64,000 bases of DNA. Origin: Typha latifolia. Taxonomy: Eukaryota; Streptophyta; Magnoliopsida; Poales; Typhaceae. The DNA lies in the NCBI GenBank assembly GCA_019914945.1, contig CM034113.1:5870850-5934849 (forward strand), written 5' to 3'. Each line of letters starts with the position of its first letter. The first letter of the stretch is position 1. The translations under genes were made by a program, and so were the position numbers. The notes beneath the pieces are model-generated. The model was given only the letters and a program-made list of their open reading frames with translations. It made no database searches and had not been told where the DNA came from. Shown here in pieces: positions 35,963-47,199 of this stretch.

Positions 35963-36740
35963 TGTTATGAACCAGTTTGATCCGATCCGTAATGGTTTTG
36001 GATTAGATTGAGGATGCAACTTTTGAAGGAAACTGTGGATAATTCAACCGTTGGATCGTCTTAAATTTTAGATACATTATCGCCCTTGAAAAGAGCTTTT
36101 CAATAAATCTAAGATCGTAGGATTTGGATGACTAGATATTGAAATATTGGTCGAATAGTAGTCGAAGGTCGGGTAAACTCTAGCTTAGTAGCCCTTCAAT
36201 GGTTAGATAGGTATTAGGTTAATTTCTTAGTAGGAAGGGGGAAAAGTTGTTGTAGAAGAGGGAGATTAGAAGTTAAAGGAAGTCGATCAAAGACTTGAGC
36301 GGTGGAAGAAATGATGCGAGAGATGGTGCCAATGGTTAGAAACAGTTGAGAAGAAGATAAAAGCATAATGTCGATTTTAATTATCAGATTTCAACTCCAA
36401 TTAGGATTTCCTCCACATATTTATAGAAGCTCCCGACTCAAATAACTAAGTTAAAAAAAACCCTTACAAACCAACTAAATTATAGATAGATTCTGAATCT
36501 GGAGAAGTCGTGAATACCAAAATTGTATATTTAAATATTGGTGATCTTAGCCTTGATATATGCGAATATTTTTTTGAAACTGAACTGAATTTAGTTAATT
36601 AAATAAAATTCTAATATACTAAGACTTTAACTAAACTAAATAGCAAATAAAATAACTAGATTCAATCCATTGAGTCCAATGTCTTTCGAGGTGATCCGAT
36701 TTAGTTCGAATCGCATCATATTCATGTTAGTTTCACAATA
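35963..36740 (-). mobile_element. LTR-like repeat, antisense
   Basis: On the minus strand the block holds a TATA motif in a CTTCTATAAATATGTGG context (plus 36414-36431) followed by C/T-rich leader-like sequence, and on the plus strand it opens with TGTTATGAACCAG, the reverse complement of an ...AACA LTR end. No 5-bp target duplication could be matched, and no second LTR or pol was seen. A solo LTR is the best guess. Confidence 0.4.
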
Positions 36741-37469
36741 ACCTTTCTTTCTTTCTTTTTTAAATTCTTCCATTGTTTTTATTTTATTCACTCCCATATC
36801 ATTCAGCCCATTATCTTAGGGGTAGATTTTTTTGGATGCTATTCCTGTGATCTAATGTTTGATTCATGGGCTTTGCGTGTGACCCATCCATTTGCACTTC
36901 CAGCAAAACGTGGAAATTGTGTGAGGATTTCGGTAGTATATATGTGAGTCCATATCTATTAAAACTTGCTGGAATTTGGATTCGGATTAGATTCTAAATG
37001 GTAGCAAATTTCGCAATCTTCGAAGCATTTAATTGTAAATTTAAACCTAATCAAATTCCAATCATGAGATACTAATAAATGGGGAAAATTGCAATCCACA
37101 CCCTACATTTTTATGATTTTACAGTTCACGCCTGATTTGGACCTTTGTCCTCGCAAATCATATATGAGTCCGATGGACGAACAAACAAATGATGAGAGAG
37201 GTGCAGAATAATTTGGCTGTAAATACTGGAAAGATAAGGTATATATGAATCATAAAGTCACAAAAATTATAGTGTAAAATAAATAAAAAAAACAAATTTT
37301 ATGATCCAGATTCCGATAATCTATCGGATAACTCAGATTACTATCTGGATAATTCGGATTCTATATCAGCTTTTAAGAACCCGGTCCATTCCAATTTCCG
37401 AACGTGTTCCTGTGTGCTCTTTTTATCTTTGTTGACTATGCGAACCCCTACAAATATTAAAATTAAAAT

Positions 37470-37806
37470 TAGACTAGTTACATTTAGATCCTTAAACTAT
37501 TGTCTATTTTTATATGGATCCCTCGTATAATTTTTCAGACTCTCTAAACTATCTAATATTTGTTATTTAATCATATAACAGTAAATATTAAATGATCGTC
37601 TTATTCTTAACTTTTTCTTTCTTTTTTTTTTCTTCTTTAAAATAAGAGCAAAAATAGTCCTCAAAGTGTATAAAATTGATTGATATTTTTATTAGATAAT
37701 TAATAGAGAGGGTATTTGGAGATTTTACTAGAAGGGTCAAAGCGTCACCAAAAATAAATTAGGGGTATATGCGAAAATGAGCAGGGGTCTAGTTGTAATT
37801 ATCCCT
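37470..37806. mobile_element. Candidate MITE upstream of the CFIm68-like gene
   Basis: The left segment ACTAGTTACATTTAGATCC and the reverse complement of the right segment, ATAATTACAACTAGACCCC, look like degenerate inverted ends. The body is AT-rich and non-coding. Flanking duplication not identified. If real, it ends about 70 bases before the probable 5' UTR. Confidence 0.35.
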
Positions 37807-37879
37807 ATGAAATAAAATATAAAAATCATACAACGAAGATGGAAAAAAAAAATTAATAATAATAATAATAAAAGCCATT

Positions 37880-38504
37880 CTCTTTTCTACCTCTTTCTCT
37901 CCCTTTCTCCAAAATTCTCCCCTGCATTAGAGATTAGAGTAGATGCGGCATCTAATCGACAACCCAGATCTCGGCCTTGCTAACCTTCGGATGCACCAAA
38001 AACCCAACAGATCGAGCTATTTTTCCTTGATTACGGATACCAAAAGCTCCAAAGAGGAGCTCTACTGACTACTGGCCTTGGGCTAAGAGAAGAGAAGAAG
38101 GTGAGGAGGAAGAGTTGAAGAAAGCGAGCGAGGATCTATTCATCGCGAGAACCCAAGCAGAGAAAGGTACCCACTTCGCCTTTGTAGGGATAAGTGGCCA
38201 AAATGCCTCTTGAGGGGGATGTAGAACTTGGAAAGTCCCAATATCTGGTTATTACCTTATATGGATTTCTGGGCTGTTTTTGTTTTTCTCTTTTGTTATA
38301 GTTCTTTAGGTTTTGAGTTTAGATGCCCTTTTGATTTCAGAATTATGAGTTTTGACTTTTATTAGGAAAAGGTTGGTTAGTTAAATGAAATTGTTTTTGT
38401 CTGGGAGAACGATAGGCTTTTAATTGCTGACAAAATTAGTTTGGGTGGAAAACAATGATGGGCTCGTCTTCTTTTTATAGGTGGGTGTTGGATATTTCTG
38501 ATAA
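37880..38504 (+). promoter_or_regulatory. 5' UTR with leader intron of the CFIm68-like gene
   Basis: C/T-rich leader sequence from about 37880 (CTCTTTCTCTCCCTTTCTCC) continues to a donor AAAG|GTACCC (intron starts 38167). A T-rich stretch ends in TTTTTATAG at 38480, and the remaining leader GTGGGTGTTGG leads to the ATG at 38505. This gives a 314-bp leader intron, common for plant RRM-protein genes. The transcription start is not determined. An (AAT)n run lies at 37855-37870. Confidence 0.55.
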
Positions 38505-40466
38505 ATGGATCCAATGGTCGAAGAGGAGTTGGATTATGGAGAGGAGGAATATGGGAGTAGCCAGAAACTTCAATATCAAGGCAGTGGAGGAGCAATTCCT
38601 GCACTCATGGAGGAGGAGATCATGGGGGAGGATGATGAATATGATGATCTCTACAGTGATGTGAATGTTGGAGAAGGTTTCATGCATTCCATGAAGAAAA
38701 GCTCACCGCCCCCTTTTCCAAATGGTAATGGTAAATTTCTTGATCAGAAGAGTGATGGCAGTGTCTTGTTGGTTTCCCATCCCAGTGGCCTACCGAGCAT
38801 GAGCCTCCCTGGGGTTGGCCTGGAAGGGAAGGATGTGAAATCCAGTTATGTGCACAAAGAAACTGATCAGAGACCTAGTGGTTTTCTCCCTGGAAAGGGT
38901 TTTGAACAGCATGGCAGTAATTACCTAAATGGAATATCCCATAATGGTAATAGGGTATCAGATATTGCTGTGGAGAGTAGTGTGAGAAATGCTGGATTTC
39001 AAGGAAGTTTGTCAGCAACTGTGCCTCCCAAAATCGAAGTGGAACCCAAGTTTGCAAGAGGTCTTGTGTCATTGCCATCGGAATCTGAAAACAATGGTGC
39101 CATAAATCCCCCACCTATGCCACAAACTCGACCTGCTGCTGCCGCTGCTGCTGTTGAAAACCATCTTATGATGAATGAAAACTCAAGACAAGGGATGAGC
39201 TCTGTTGATAATAATGGTCCGACAATGCTCTTTGTCGGTGAGCTGCACTGGTGGACAACTGATGCTGAGCTAGAGACTGTGCTATCGCAGTATGGGAGAG
39301 TGAAAGAAATCAAGTTCTTTGATGAGAGGGCTAGTGGGAAGTCAAAAGGGTATTGCCAGGTTGAATTCTATGAGTCTACAGCCGCAACTGCCTGCAAGGA
39401 AGGAATGAATGGTTATGCATTTAATGGGCGGCAGTGTGTGGTAGCATTTGCTTCTCCACAATCTTTGAGGCAGATGGGTGCAGCTTTTACAAGCAGAAAC
39501 CAAACTCAGACACAGTCGCAACCCCAGGGAAGGCGGCAAATGAATGACGGAACTGGCAGAGGTGGTGGAACAGGTTATCAGAGTAATGATGGGGGACGAA
39601 ACAATGGTAGGGCTGGATGGGGTCGAGGTGGACAGGGCTTGCCTAACAGAGGCCAAGGCGGTGCCGGATCAATGAGGGGAAGAGGTGCTATTGGTGCAAA
39701 GGGCATGGTTGCGGGTGTTGCTGGTGTTGGGGCTTCTGGAGGTCCATATGGTCATAGTCTACCAGGGCCTGTATTAGGTCCTGGTGGTATGATGCATCCA
39801 CAGAGTATGATGGGAATGCCGTTTGATCCGACATTTATGGCTCGTGGAGGTCCTTATGGGGGCTTTTCTGGGCCTGCTTTTCCTGGGATGATGCCTTCAT
39901 TTCAGGCCATGAACACCATTGGTCTTCCTGGAGTGGCTCCTCATGTGAACCCAGCTTTCTTTGGTTCTGGACTAGCTGCAAATGGAATGGGAATGCTTGG
40001 GAACAGTGGGATGGAGGGACCTTCTGCAGGAATGTGGAATGAGACAAACATGGGGGTATGGACAGGAGATGAACATGGAAAAAGGGCAAGAGAATCAAGC
40101 TATGGCGGTGATGATGATGCTTCTGACTATGGCTATGGGGAGGGCAACCATGAGAGAGGTGGAAGATCAAATGTCTCTAGGGAGAAGGAAAAGATTCCAA
40201 ATCGTGATTGGTCAGGGAACTCTGATAGGAGGCATCGTGATGAGAGGGAGCAAGATTGGGATAGGTCTGATAGGGAACGATTTAGAGAGGAGAAAGATGG
40301 GTATAAGGACAATAGGAGTGACTTGGACCGGGGTAATAATGATAATTTTGCAAGGGGACAGCCCTCTTCAAGGTCTCGAAGCAACTCAATGATGACACAA
40401 GAAGATCACAGGCCTCGTTCCAGGGATGCTGACTACGGAAAGAGACGTCGCCTACCTTCAGAGTGA
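38505..40466 (+). CDS. RRM protein of the CPSF6/CFIm68 (cleavage factor I large subunit) type
   Basis: A single uninterrupted coding exon of 653 codons. In animals CPSF6/CFIm68 pairs with CFIm25 to bind UGUA elements and influence poly(A)-site choice; plant homologues are nuclear and take the same role (family knowledge). Visible parts: an acidic N terminus (EEELDYGEEEYGS, GEDDEYDDLYSD, residues ~6-55); a linker with an Ala run; one RRM at about 238-318 with RNP2 MLFVGEL, the CPSF6-type HWWTTDAEL, and RNP1 KSKGYCQVEF; an RGG/Gly-rich segment (~340-410); a Met/Pro/Gly-rich segment (~420-520); and an Arg/Asp/Glu/Ser-rich tail (~525-653) ending in a basic KRRRLP. That order (RRM, Pro/Gly-rich, RS/RD tail) is the CPSF6/7 layout. 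The first ATG of the frame is used; a leader intron lies upstream. An Arabidopsis neighbour of ARP3, AT1G13190, is the probable orthologue. Other RRM families lack the WWTTD motif. Confidence 0.88.
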   Translation: MDPMVEEELDYGEEEYGSSQKLQYQGSGGAIPALMEEEIMGEDDEYDDLYSDVNVGEGFMHSMKKSSPPPFPNGNGKFLDQKSDGSVLLVSHPSGLPSMSLPGVGLEGKDVKSSYVHKETDQRPSGFLPGKGFEQHGSNYLNGISHNGNRVSDIAVESSVRNAGFQGSLSATVPPKIEVEPKFARGLVSLPSESENNGAINPPPMPQTRPAAAAAAVENHLMMNENSRQGMSSVDNNGPTMLFVGELHWWTTDAELETVLSQYGRVKEIKFFDERASGKSKGYCQVEFYESTAATACKEGMNGYAFNGRQCVVAFASPQSLRQMGAAFTSRNQTQTQSQPQGRRQMNDGTGRGGGTGYQSNDGGRNNGRAGWGRGGQGLPNRGQGGAGSMRGRGAIGAKGMVAGVAGVGASGGPYGHSLPGPVLGPGGMMHPQSMMGMPFDPTFMARGGPYGGFSGPAFPGMMPSFQAMNTIGLPGVAPHVNPAFFGSGLAANGMGMLGNSGMEGPSAGMWNETNMGVWTGDEHGKRARESSYGGDDDASDYGYGEGNHERGGRSNVSREKEKIPNRDWSGNSDRRHRDEREQDWDRSDRERFREEKDGYKDNRSDLDRGNNDNFARGQPSSRSRSNSMMTQEDHRPRSRDADYGKRRRLPSE

Positions 40467-43400
40467 AAAGTACATTTAAACAAATTTCAGCAGCTAGCAT
40501 CTCATACCTGGCATGCTCAGCCATGTTACTGCTGCTATTTGCCTCTGCACTTTTCAGTATCTGTTGTCTTGTTGAGGCTTCAGGAGGACAAGTAAGTTAA
40601 TAGTAGTATACAAGGAAAGAATCTGCGAGTCTTGCACTTCTATCACATAAAAGCAAACCTTTCTGTTTGAATATTTGTGTGCTTGAAATTTCGAGTTATA
40701 TTTGGGCATCTTGGCCTTCCAGAAACAGGCTATGAGTTGACCATATTTGTGGCTAAAGCCATCCTTTTATCTTGAATATTATAAAGACAAAATCTAAAGA
40801 CATTTATGAACTCCTTAGTTAATTACTTTAGATGCTTTTAGTTTGTATGCCATTTGTTTAGTTTTCTCATTGTAGCTTGTTTGGCCAAATTTAGTGGTAC
40901 TCAGATCCACTTTGTCTACATCTTGTGCCACTCAATTACAATGGATCAAGTTTTGGTTGGTAGGTTTATTGAAGCTCTCTCCGACGAGCTCCTGTATCTG
41001 ACTTTTTATAATCTTAAACATCTAAACATTATATCCTTTCCACTGAAATTTCTGATTTTGCTCCTCCTTTCATTAGCAAAGTAAATTTTGATACCTCGTA
41101 TTGCTATTCTAGATGCATATCAAAAAGTAAGTTGCTTGCGTAGTATTGTTGTGGGTTTTCTGTTGCTTCTTGAATTAACATTTATTTCATGATCTTCCTA
41201 ACTTAAATGCCTTCAATAAGGATCTATCTCATTTGACTTTCTAATTGTATTTGTGTTAATCATCTTAGATCATGATTATTATTTTAGGGAACCTATGTCA
41301 ATGATCCATTTGGTTTCTGTCAGTCTAGTCTCCAGGTTATTGATTTATATTCTAACTGTACTCGTTTGTAGTATTATACTTTCTCATTTTCTGGTATAGT
41401 GGATAGGTACAAATTTAAGAAGTCATGTGGATGCTTACACTGGACAAATCGATGAGATCCGTCTCTTAAAATTGATTTTATCTCGTTTGACATTCCTCTT
41501 GCCCATGCATTTGTAGATGTACAAAAGCTTGAGGACTGTTTTAAAGTACTTTGTGGTTTGCATTGAAGGTATTTATATAGCAAGTGACTTCATGTTTTAC
41601 TCTATCCTTGGAAGACCTACTATTTGGCCCTCTGGACTGAGCATATTCTTATTGATTCTGTTATGCATTTTGATGCGTCAAGTTACTTATAATGAAACAC
41701 TTGACAACCTTCTGACGTGTGTTTTTTCCTAGCTCTTTTTTTTTTCCTTCATTAGTTCTCCTTACAAATTCCTCCACCCATGCTCATTTATCATTCTCCT
41801 ATACTACTCTTCATGAAGCATGAAAAAGTTTCATTCTTTTATCTTTCTTAACAACATTAGACTACTGGAGAGACCTGGTACTGAATGATCTATGATCTAA
41901 TATTATGGAATGAAGTTAGTTTCTATGTGCTAACAATTGATATTAGTTCTTGCACTATTATTGAAACATCCATGACGAGCCATTAAGTGTAGAAATATAT
42001 TCTCACAAATTTATCTGAAATTGGATTCAGAGTTAGTAGGATATTTATGAGATGAAGGATGATCAAAAGATCGACCATTTAATAGTAGCTACTAGTAAGC
42101 AGTAAGACTCAAACTATGGTGATCTCCCAATCGACACCCATAGCATATAATTGGCTGCTGTATGATCACTATGTAGCTCTTTGAGAATATCAGCATAACT
42201 CCTTATAGGTTTTTAGGCTACACAATCTCAGCCAACTTTATAGTTGAAATCAATCTTGTCATCAAGGATGTAATCCTAGATATATTTTTGAAGCCTGTGT
42301 TTATGGTTAGGCTTGTTATGACTGGAAGAAACAATCACCTAACCTAAACTGATAAAATCCTTTTCCTCAATCAATAGTTTTACAGTGCATTTCACGCATC
42401 TCCACCAATTGGCTCATAGCTTCTTTTTGTACTTTCACGATGATCAAGGTTGTCAAACCACCTAGGCATTAGGTTTTGATTCTTACCCTTGATTTTTCAT
42501 TAAAAAATTAGTAAGTAGTAAGTTGAACATGGGACCTATTGACAACTTTTAATATTAATTCCATATCCTTTTTCTTGCTTTTGAGAGTCTCACTTATCCA
42601 GACTCTGGTAGGAGCTATATTGAATTAGTCTTGGTGAAGGATTACCTAATTGAAGCTTTCTACTTTCTAGACACCCAAATTTCTGACTATTGACATTTCC
42701 TTGATATCTGTAATTTTAGTTCTGGTCAAATTTTTTGCATTCGCCAACTTAATCTTCCAGTCTGATGAATTATTCATGAATGGAATCAGTAGTCTAAGAA
42801 AATTGTTCTGTGATGTGCTTCTAGATCTTGATGACTTCTTTATCTAGTCTTTATTATATATTATAGCTATATGTAGTTGCAAAAACTCAAATGAGATCAT
42901 GTCTTCTCCGTTCTTTTTTATTTTTCAATCATACTTTTCTCTTTCAAGAAAATTAATATAGCTTTTCCTTTTATCATCAGTTCAAGGAAGACACTGTTAT
43001 TCGAAATATTTACATGTAACTTCTCATGGCACTTATCAAACAGACCAAGATGAGGGTTCATATCGTGTTGCTGACTTCATTCTTTATATGAGAGGAGGAT
43101 ATTTTATTTTGCTGTTGCCTTTTGGAGCACGATGTTAGTAGATAGCAATTCACTGTTGTAGAAATATCTTGTTACCTAAAGCCATTTGAATCAGGTAACA
43201 TAGTTGTATGTATATCATCGAGTATTTGTGAGTCAGAATGATGTATGAAGAAATGCTTGGATTCGAGTTGCTCCATACCGGGGCTTCTGTAATCTGTTGC
43301 ATATACGAAAGTTCCCTTGTATTGTTACGTGCTCCATTCACCTTTGTCAGTTCTACAAAGTGGGTACAGGTGACATTAGATTGTCAAAGCCCTTTGGCTT

Positions 43401-44431
43401 CATCTGGAACTGGTCTTTTACGTCTTTGTTGACTTCATTTCATTTTGTAAATAGTTTGGTATGACTTGACCCTCAATATTGTAGCACTCAGTCAGCCACA
43501 ATGTTTGAATTGTAATTGCATGAGTAATAAGAGGTCTGTAATGGAAGATGGGTAGTAAAATTCTATTCTTTTTTTGGGGTTCAATTTGATAATGTATTGT
43601 CATTCTTTGTACATATGTTTGCATGATAATTAAATGATTTTGTTTGAGGACCTCAGTTTGGACACATCTTGTGATATGGTTATTGAGTTTGATTGCTAAA
43701 AGATGTTGATTGGAAGACACTGGAGATCCAATTAAATATGTGGGCCAGCTTTTCTTTTTGCTATCCAGAGTTATTGTGTATTGTTTTTCTTACTAAAGTT
43801 TGCCCAAAGATGACAGAAGATAGGTTTTTCGCTGCTTCGGATGTTGCATCATAAATTTATGTACTTGGGTAGATCATAAGTAGGAGCTTGTGTTTCTACT
43901 GAGTTGGCTTTCTTGTACTTACTGTAATGTTAGGGCAAATATTTGTTCTCAGCCTTTCCTGTTGTGAAACAACTATCAAAGTTCTATGTATTAATGAATT
44001 GGTGGATAATAACCAGTTTCAAGGAGCTTCCTCAATTGCAGCAGTTTCTCCATTGCATGTCTAATTTGGATGCTGGAAAAGATGATTGCTGCCACTGTAT
44101 TTAAGCAACTTACTGAAGCTGCATGTAGAACTCCTCCATTGTATTCTTGTATACTGTTGCTTAGATATGCTTAGTCTATAGGTTTTGTGGCGTAATGTTG
44201 GATTTCATGGACATTGTCATTCCATGATGTGATTGGTTTGTTGTTGTTGGATGTTCTGTATCGTTCGTAATTAATTGTTTGCCTTGAGATCAATATCTTT
44301 GTGATTAATATTCTTTTTGTGAAATTTATAGTGATTTTTTTTTTTTTTTTGGTTTATACCTGTGAGTTTGGTTGAATCGGTGTTGAGGAGTCTTGCTTTG
44401 AACTTAAGCAATTGACACGTATATAGTTGAG
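40467..44431 (+). other. 3' UTR and long spacer without recognised gene
   Basis: The stop TGA is at 40464-40466. The following 4 kb is T-rich, largely unique-looking, with no frame showing family similarity. The 3' UTR may be long or contain an intron: TGGGTACAG|GTGACATTAG at 43362-43379 looks like a splice acceptor, but no partner donor could be fixed. A poly(T) run is at 44336-44350. Confidence 0.45.
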
Positions 44432-44441
44432 TTTATTTTGG

Positions 44442-44937
44442 GAGTTTTTGACCAAAATACTGCTACAGTTTAATTTTATTTTTCAAACGAGATTACTATT
44501 CAAACTATTTTCTAAACTAGTATTACAGGAAAATTACTTTTTCGGGCAGCGACTATTATCTGTGTAATCAATCGCTCTATGGGAAAATGATTCATGAGTC
44601 ACATAGCCTTATATTTTGGAAAATTGATTATTAAGTCGTTTCCTTAAAAGTGATTTATGGCTGTGTGGCTGGATAATAAGATGATGGATCGTTTAAGTTT
44701 TCTTCGAAGCTATTTGTGAATTGCTTTCCTATAGATTAATTTATGAATTGCTTTCTGATAGAACGATTCATTAATTGCTTTTGCTAATTATTTAGAAATG
44801 GGACTTAGATGATTAAAGAAATAATAAGTCGTCCGAGAAAGCGATTTCCTTATATTAATAGTTTGAAAAATAGTTTGAACAGGGCACTAGTTTGGTAAAT
44901 ATTTTATAGTTTAGTAATATTTTGGTAAAAGAAACTC
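44442..44937. mobile_element. MULE-type MITE, 496 bp, with perfect 10-bp target duplication
   Basis: TTTATTTTGG occurs exactly at 44432-44441 and again at 44938-44947. Between them the element starts GAGTTTTTGACCAAAATACT and ends in the reverse complement of GAGTTTCTTTTACCAAAATA, with inverted similarity over about 80 bases. Long TIRs plus a 9-11-bp duplication fit Mutator-like elements. The middle repeats AATTGCTTTC/CGATTCAT-type words (44720-44785) and has no open frame. Confidence 0.85.
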
Positions 44938-44948
44938 TTTATTTTGGT

Positions 44949-45028
44949 CTAATTATATTTATGCTCTTGCCCTATGGCCTAATATTGAAATGATCCTTTG
45001 AAAAAAAAAATGCAATAACTAAACTACT
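44949..45028 (+). repeat. Left arm of a widely spaced inverted repeat
   Basis: About 80 bases (CTAATTATATTTATGC, TAATATTGAAATGATCC, poly(A), CTAAACTAC) match the reverse complement of 53851-53939 at about 70 % by eye. It begins immediately after the right target duplication of the MULE-type MITE. Confidence 0.65.
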
Positions 45029-47190
45029 AGACTAACAGGGTGAGACAGAGCAGATAATGTTAATAAAAATATGCAATTATTTTTTTTTATCTTATAGTTG
45101 TGATATAATACTAGATTTTTATTCATTGATATTACTATAATTTGAAATACTTGTTTTAAAGCCCAATGGATAGGTAGCTTTTCATCAACCTAACTCCATT
45201 TCCTTTGCCATAATCTCATCTCTCATTACTCCCCCATGTTTAAAATCAACTTGAAGTTGGGCCACTTCTTCATCAATAACTTCAACTAATAGTGTGAATT
45301 TCTTGGAGGTCATCACTTAATATAACTAAAAGGCAATTAATAGTACAAAAGCCGATAGAATCCTCGAATAGAAAACTCACCACTCATTGGTAAAAGAGGA
45401 GAGAGAAAGGAGCCATTTAAGCTCTCGGGGCTTTAAAGTGTACATGTTGAAAATAAGCTATAAAGGGGGGAACATGCTCCTTTACAACGCTACTATATAT
45501 TAAGTAATAAAAGAAGCATAATGCCTCACTAAGTACATTGCTATAAAATTTATAAAATCTCTCATCATGATTGTACTTAATCTACATTACGTGTCAAAAA
45601 TGGATAAGCCTAATGCTCAACAAATGATACTGTCTCTAGCATGATAATATATAAAAATTATATAGCACGAAAAAGTTAATGTATTTACACCTAGCATGAT
45701 AAATATATGAATAGCTAAAGAAAAATATAATGTCAACCAGTTTCAACTCATCTCTATGTTATATGCAACTCATGTTAAAGATTAACACGACAAATAATAT
45801 ATGAATAATGCACTTATTTTCAATCATCTCTATGTACGACATATAATATGCATCAAGTTATATTACATAGCATAGCTTAACTCATACTTATGCTAATTTT
45901 CACTATATTCATAGGTCTACTTAACTCACACTTTACTAGGCTCATTACTAACACCCGTACTACACTCGATACTAGGTCTTTCAGCCGACACACGTACTCG
46001 TCCCAAATAAATGACACCAAGAGGGGGAGTAGACCTTATCGGCAGAACTGTATGCCCATCATCAACCAATCATCCACTATTGCAAACTAAAAACCTGAGC
46101 TCATATCCTTATCTTTGTCATTACCACCACCATGTAGGATCATCATATGCAATGAAAATCATGAGCCATTATTTAAAAATATCTTCATCATGTGTCGTCG
46201 GGTACCGCTATATATACCACATCATACACTCAAATCTCTAATTTAAATATCCTAAAGATTTTGACTCTCGTCAATCGGTAACATAGTCATTTATCTAAGT
46301 CCAACAAATAATATACCTGATTGTTTGAGATCCATGGAAGGACCACCAAGTGTAGAATTGCATAGAAAGGAAAAAATTATGAACTCTACTAAAACTGAGT
46401 GATCTATTTTACCAAACAATAAAAATAAGACTTACTAACAATCCCTCTAAACACTCTAATATCATAGTGTTTAAATAATATCTTGAACATAATTAACTAT
46501 CATTATGAATTAAAAAGTCTCTTTTTGGTAAGCACTCAAGATACTAACTAAAATTTTAATTATTTTATCGTTGTGGTTGTGGATGCCGATTTAAATGACA
46601 TATGTTTAGAAAATTCTCTGATACTCTTATATCATCCTCTATTGCTGCACAAACACTTAAATACATGTAGATAACTCTCCTTATGGTTGATAGGAAATAT
46701 ATTTTGAGAGAGATTCTAAAACTCGTAAATAATTTTACTTGAAGATTTTTTAAATTGGATGACTCTCCTTTCTCTAAGTCTATCACTTATTTAGATGTGA
46801 GAAATATCTTTCCTTCGAACTAGGAGAATACATTAAAGGAAATTCTAAGTTTTCTTAGGTTTTAGAATTTCTATTTTCCAATTATTGTTTAGTACCATTT
46901 AGATGACATTACTTTGTTCAAACAGAGGTACTATACAAGTGTACAGTAGTAAATCATTACAACAAACATATTCACTTGACACACTAACAAATGCTGAATT
47001 TTAGATGCTTGCATTTTTTTACTTGAATTTTTGTTCACACATTAAACTTTTGCAAAAGTAATATGTCTTGATCATGCATAATCCTTAGATTGCACATCAT
47101 AATACTTGGTGTTTTGTGTCCATAAATTTTTTGTTACGTAATCACTAGATTGTACTAACACTTTTCTCTTTTTTGCCTTTTCTATTGTGG
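45029..47190. other. Non-coding AT-rich stretch
   Basis: No recognisable gene, RNA or transposon domain; scattered short frames only. It lies between the inverted-repeat arm and the 5' part of the L1 relic. Confidence 0.5.
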
Positions 47191-47199
47191 CTACGCCAT

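Noticed and set aside
43362..43379. Extra coding exon downstream of the CFIm68-like gene
   Set aside because: An acceptor-like CAG|GTGACATT is present, but the CDS already ends in a proper stop with a full-length C terminus and no downstream frame is conserved.
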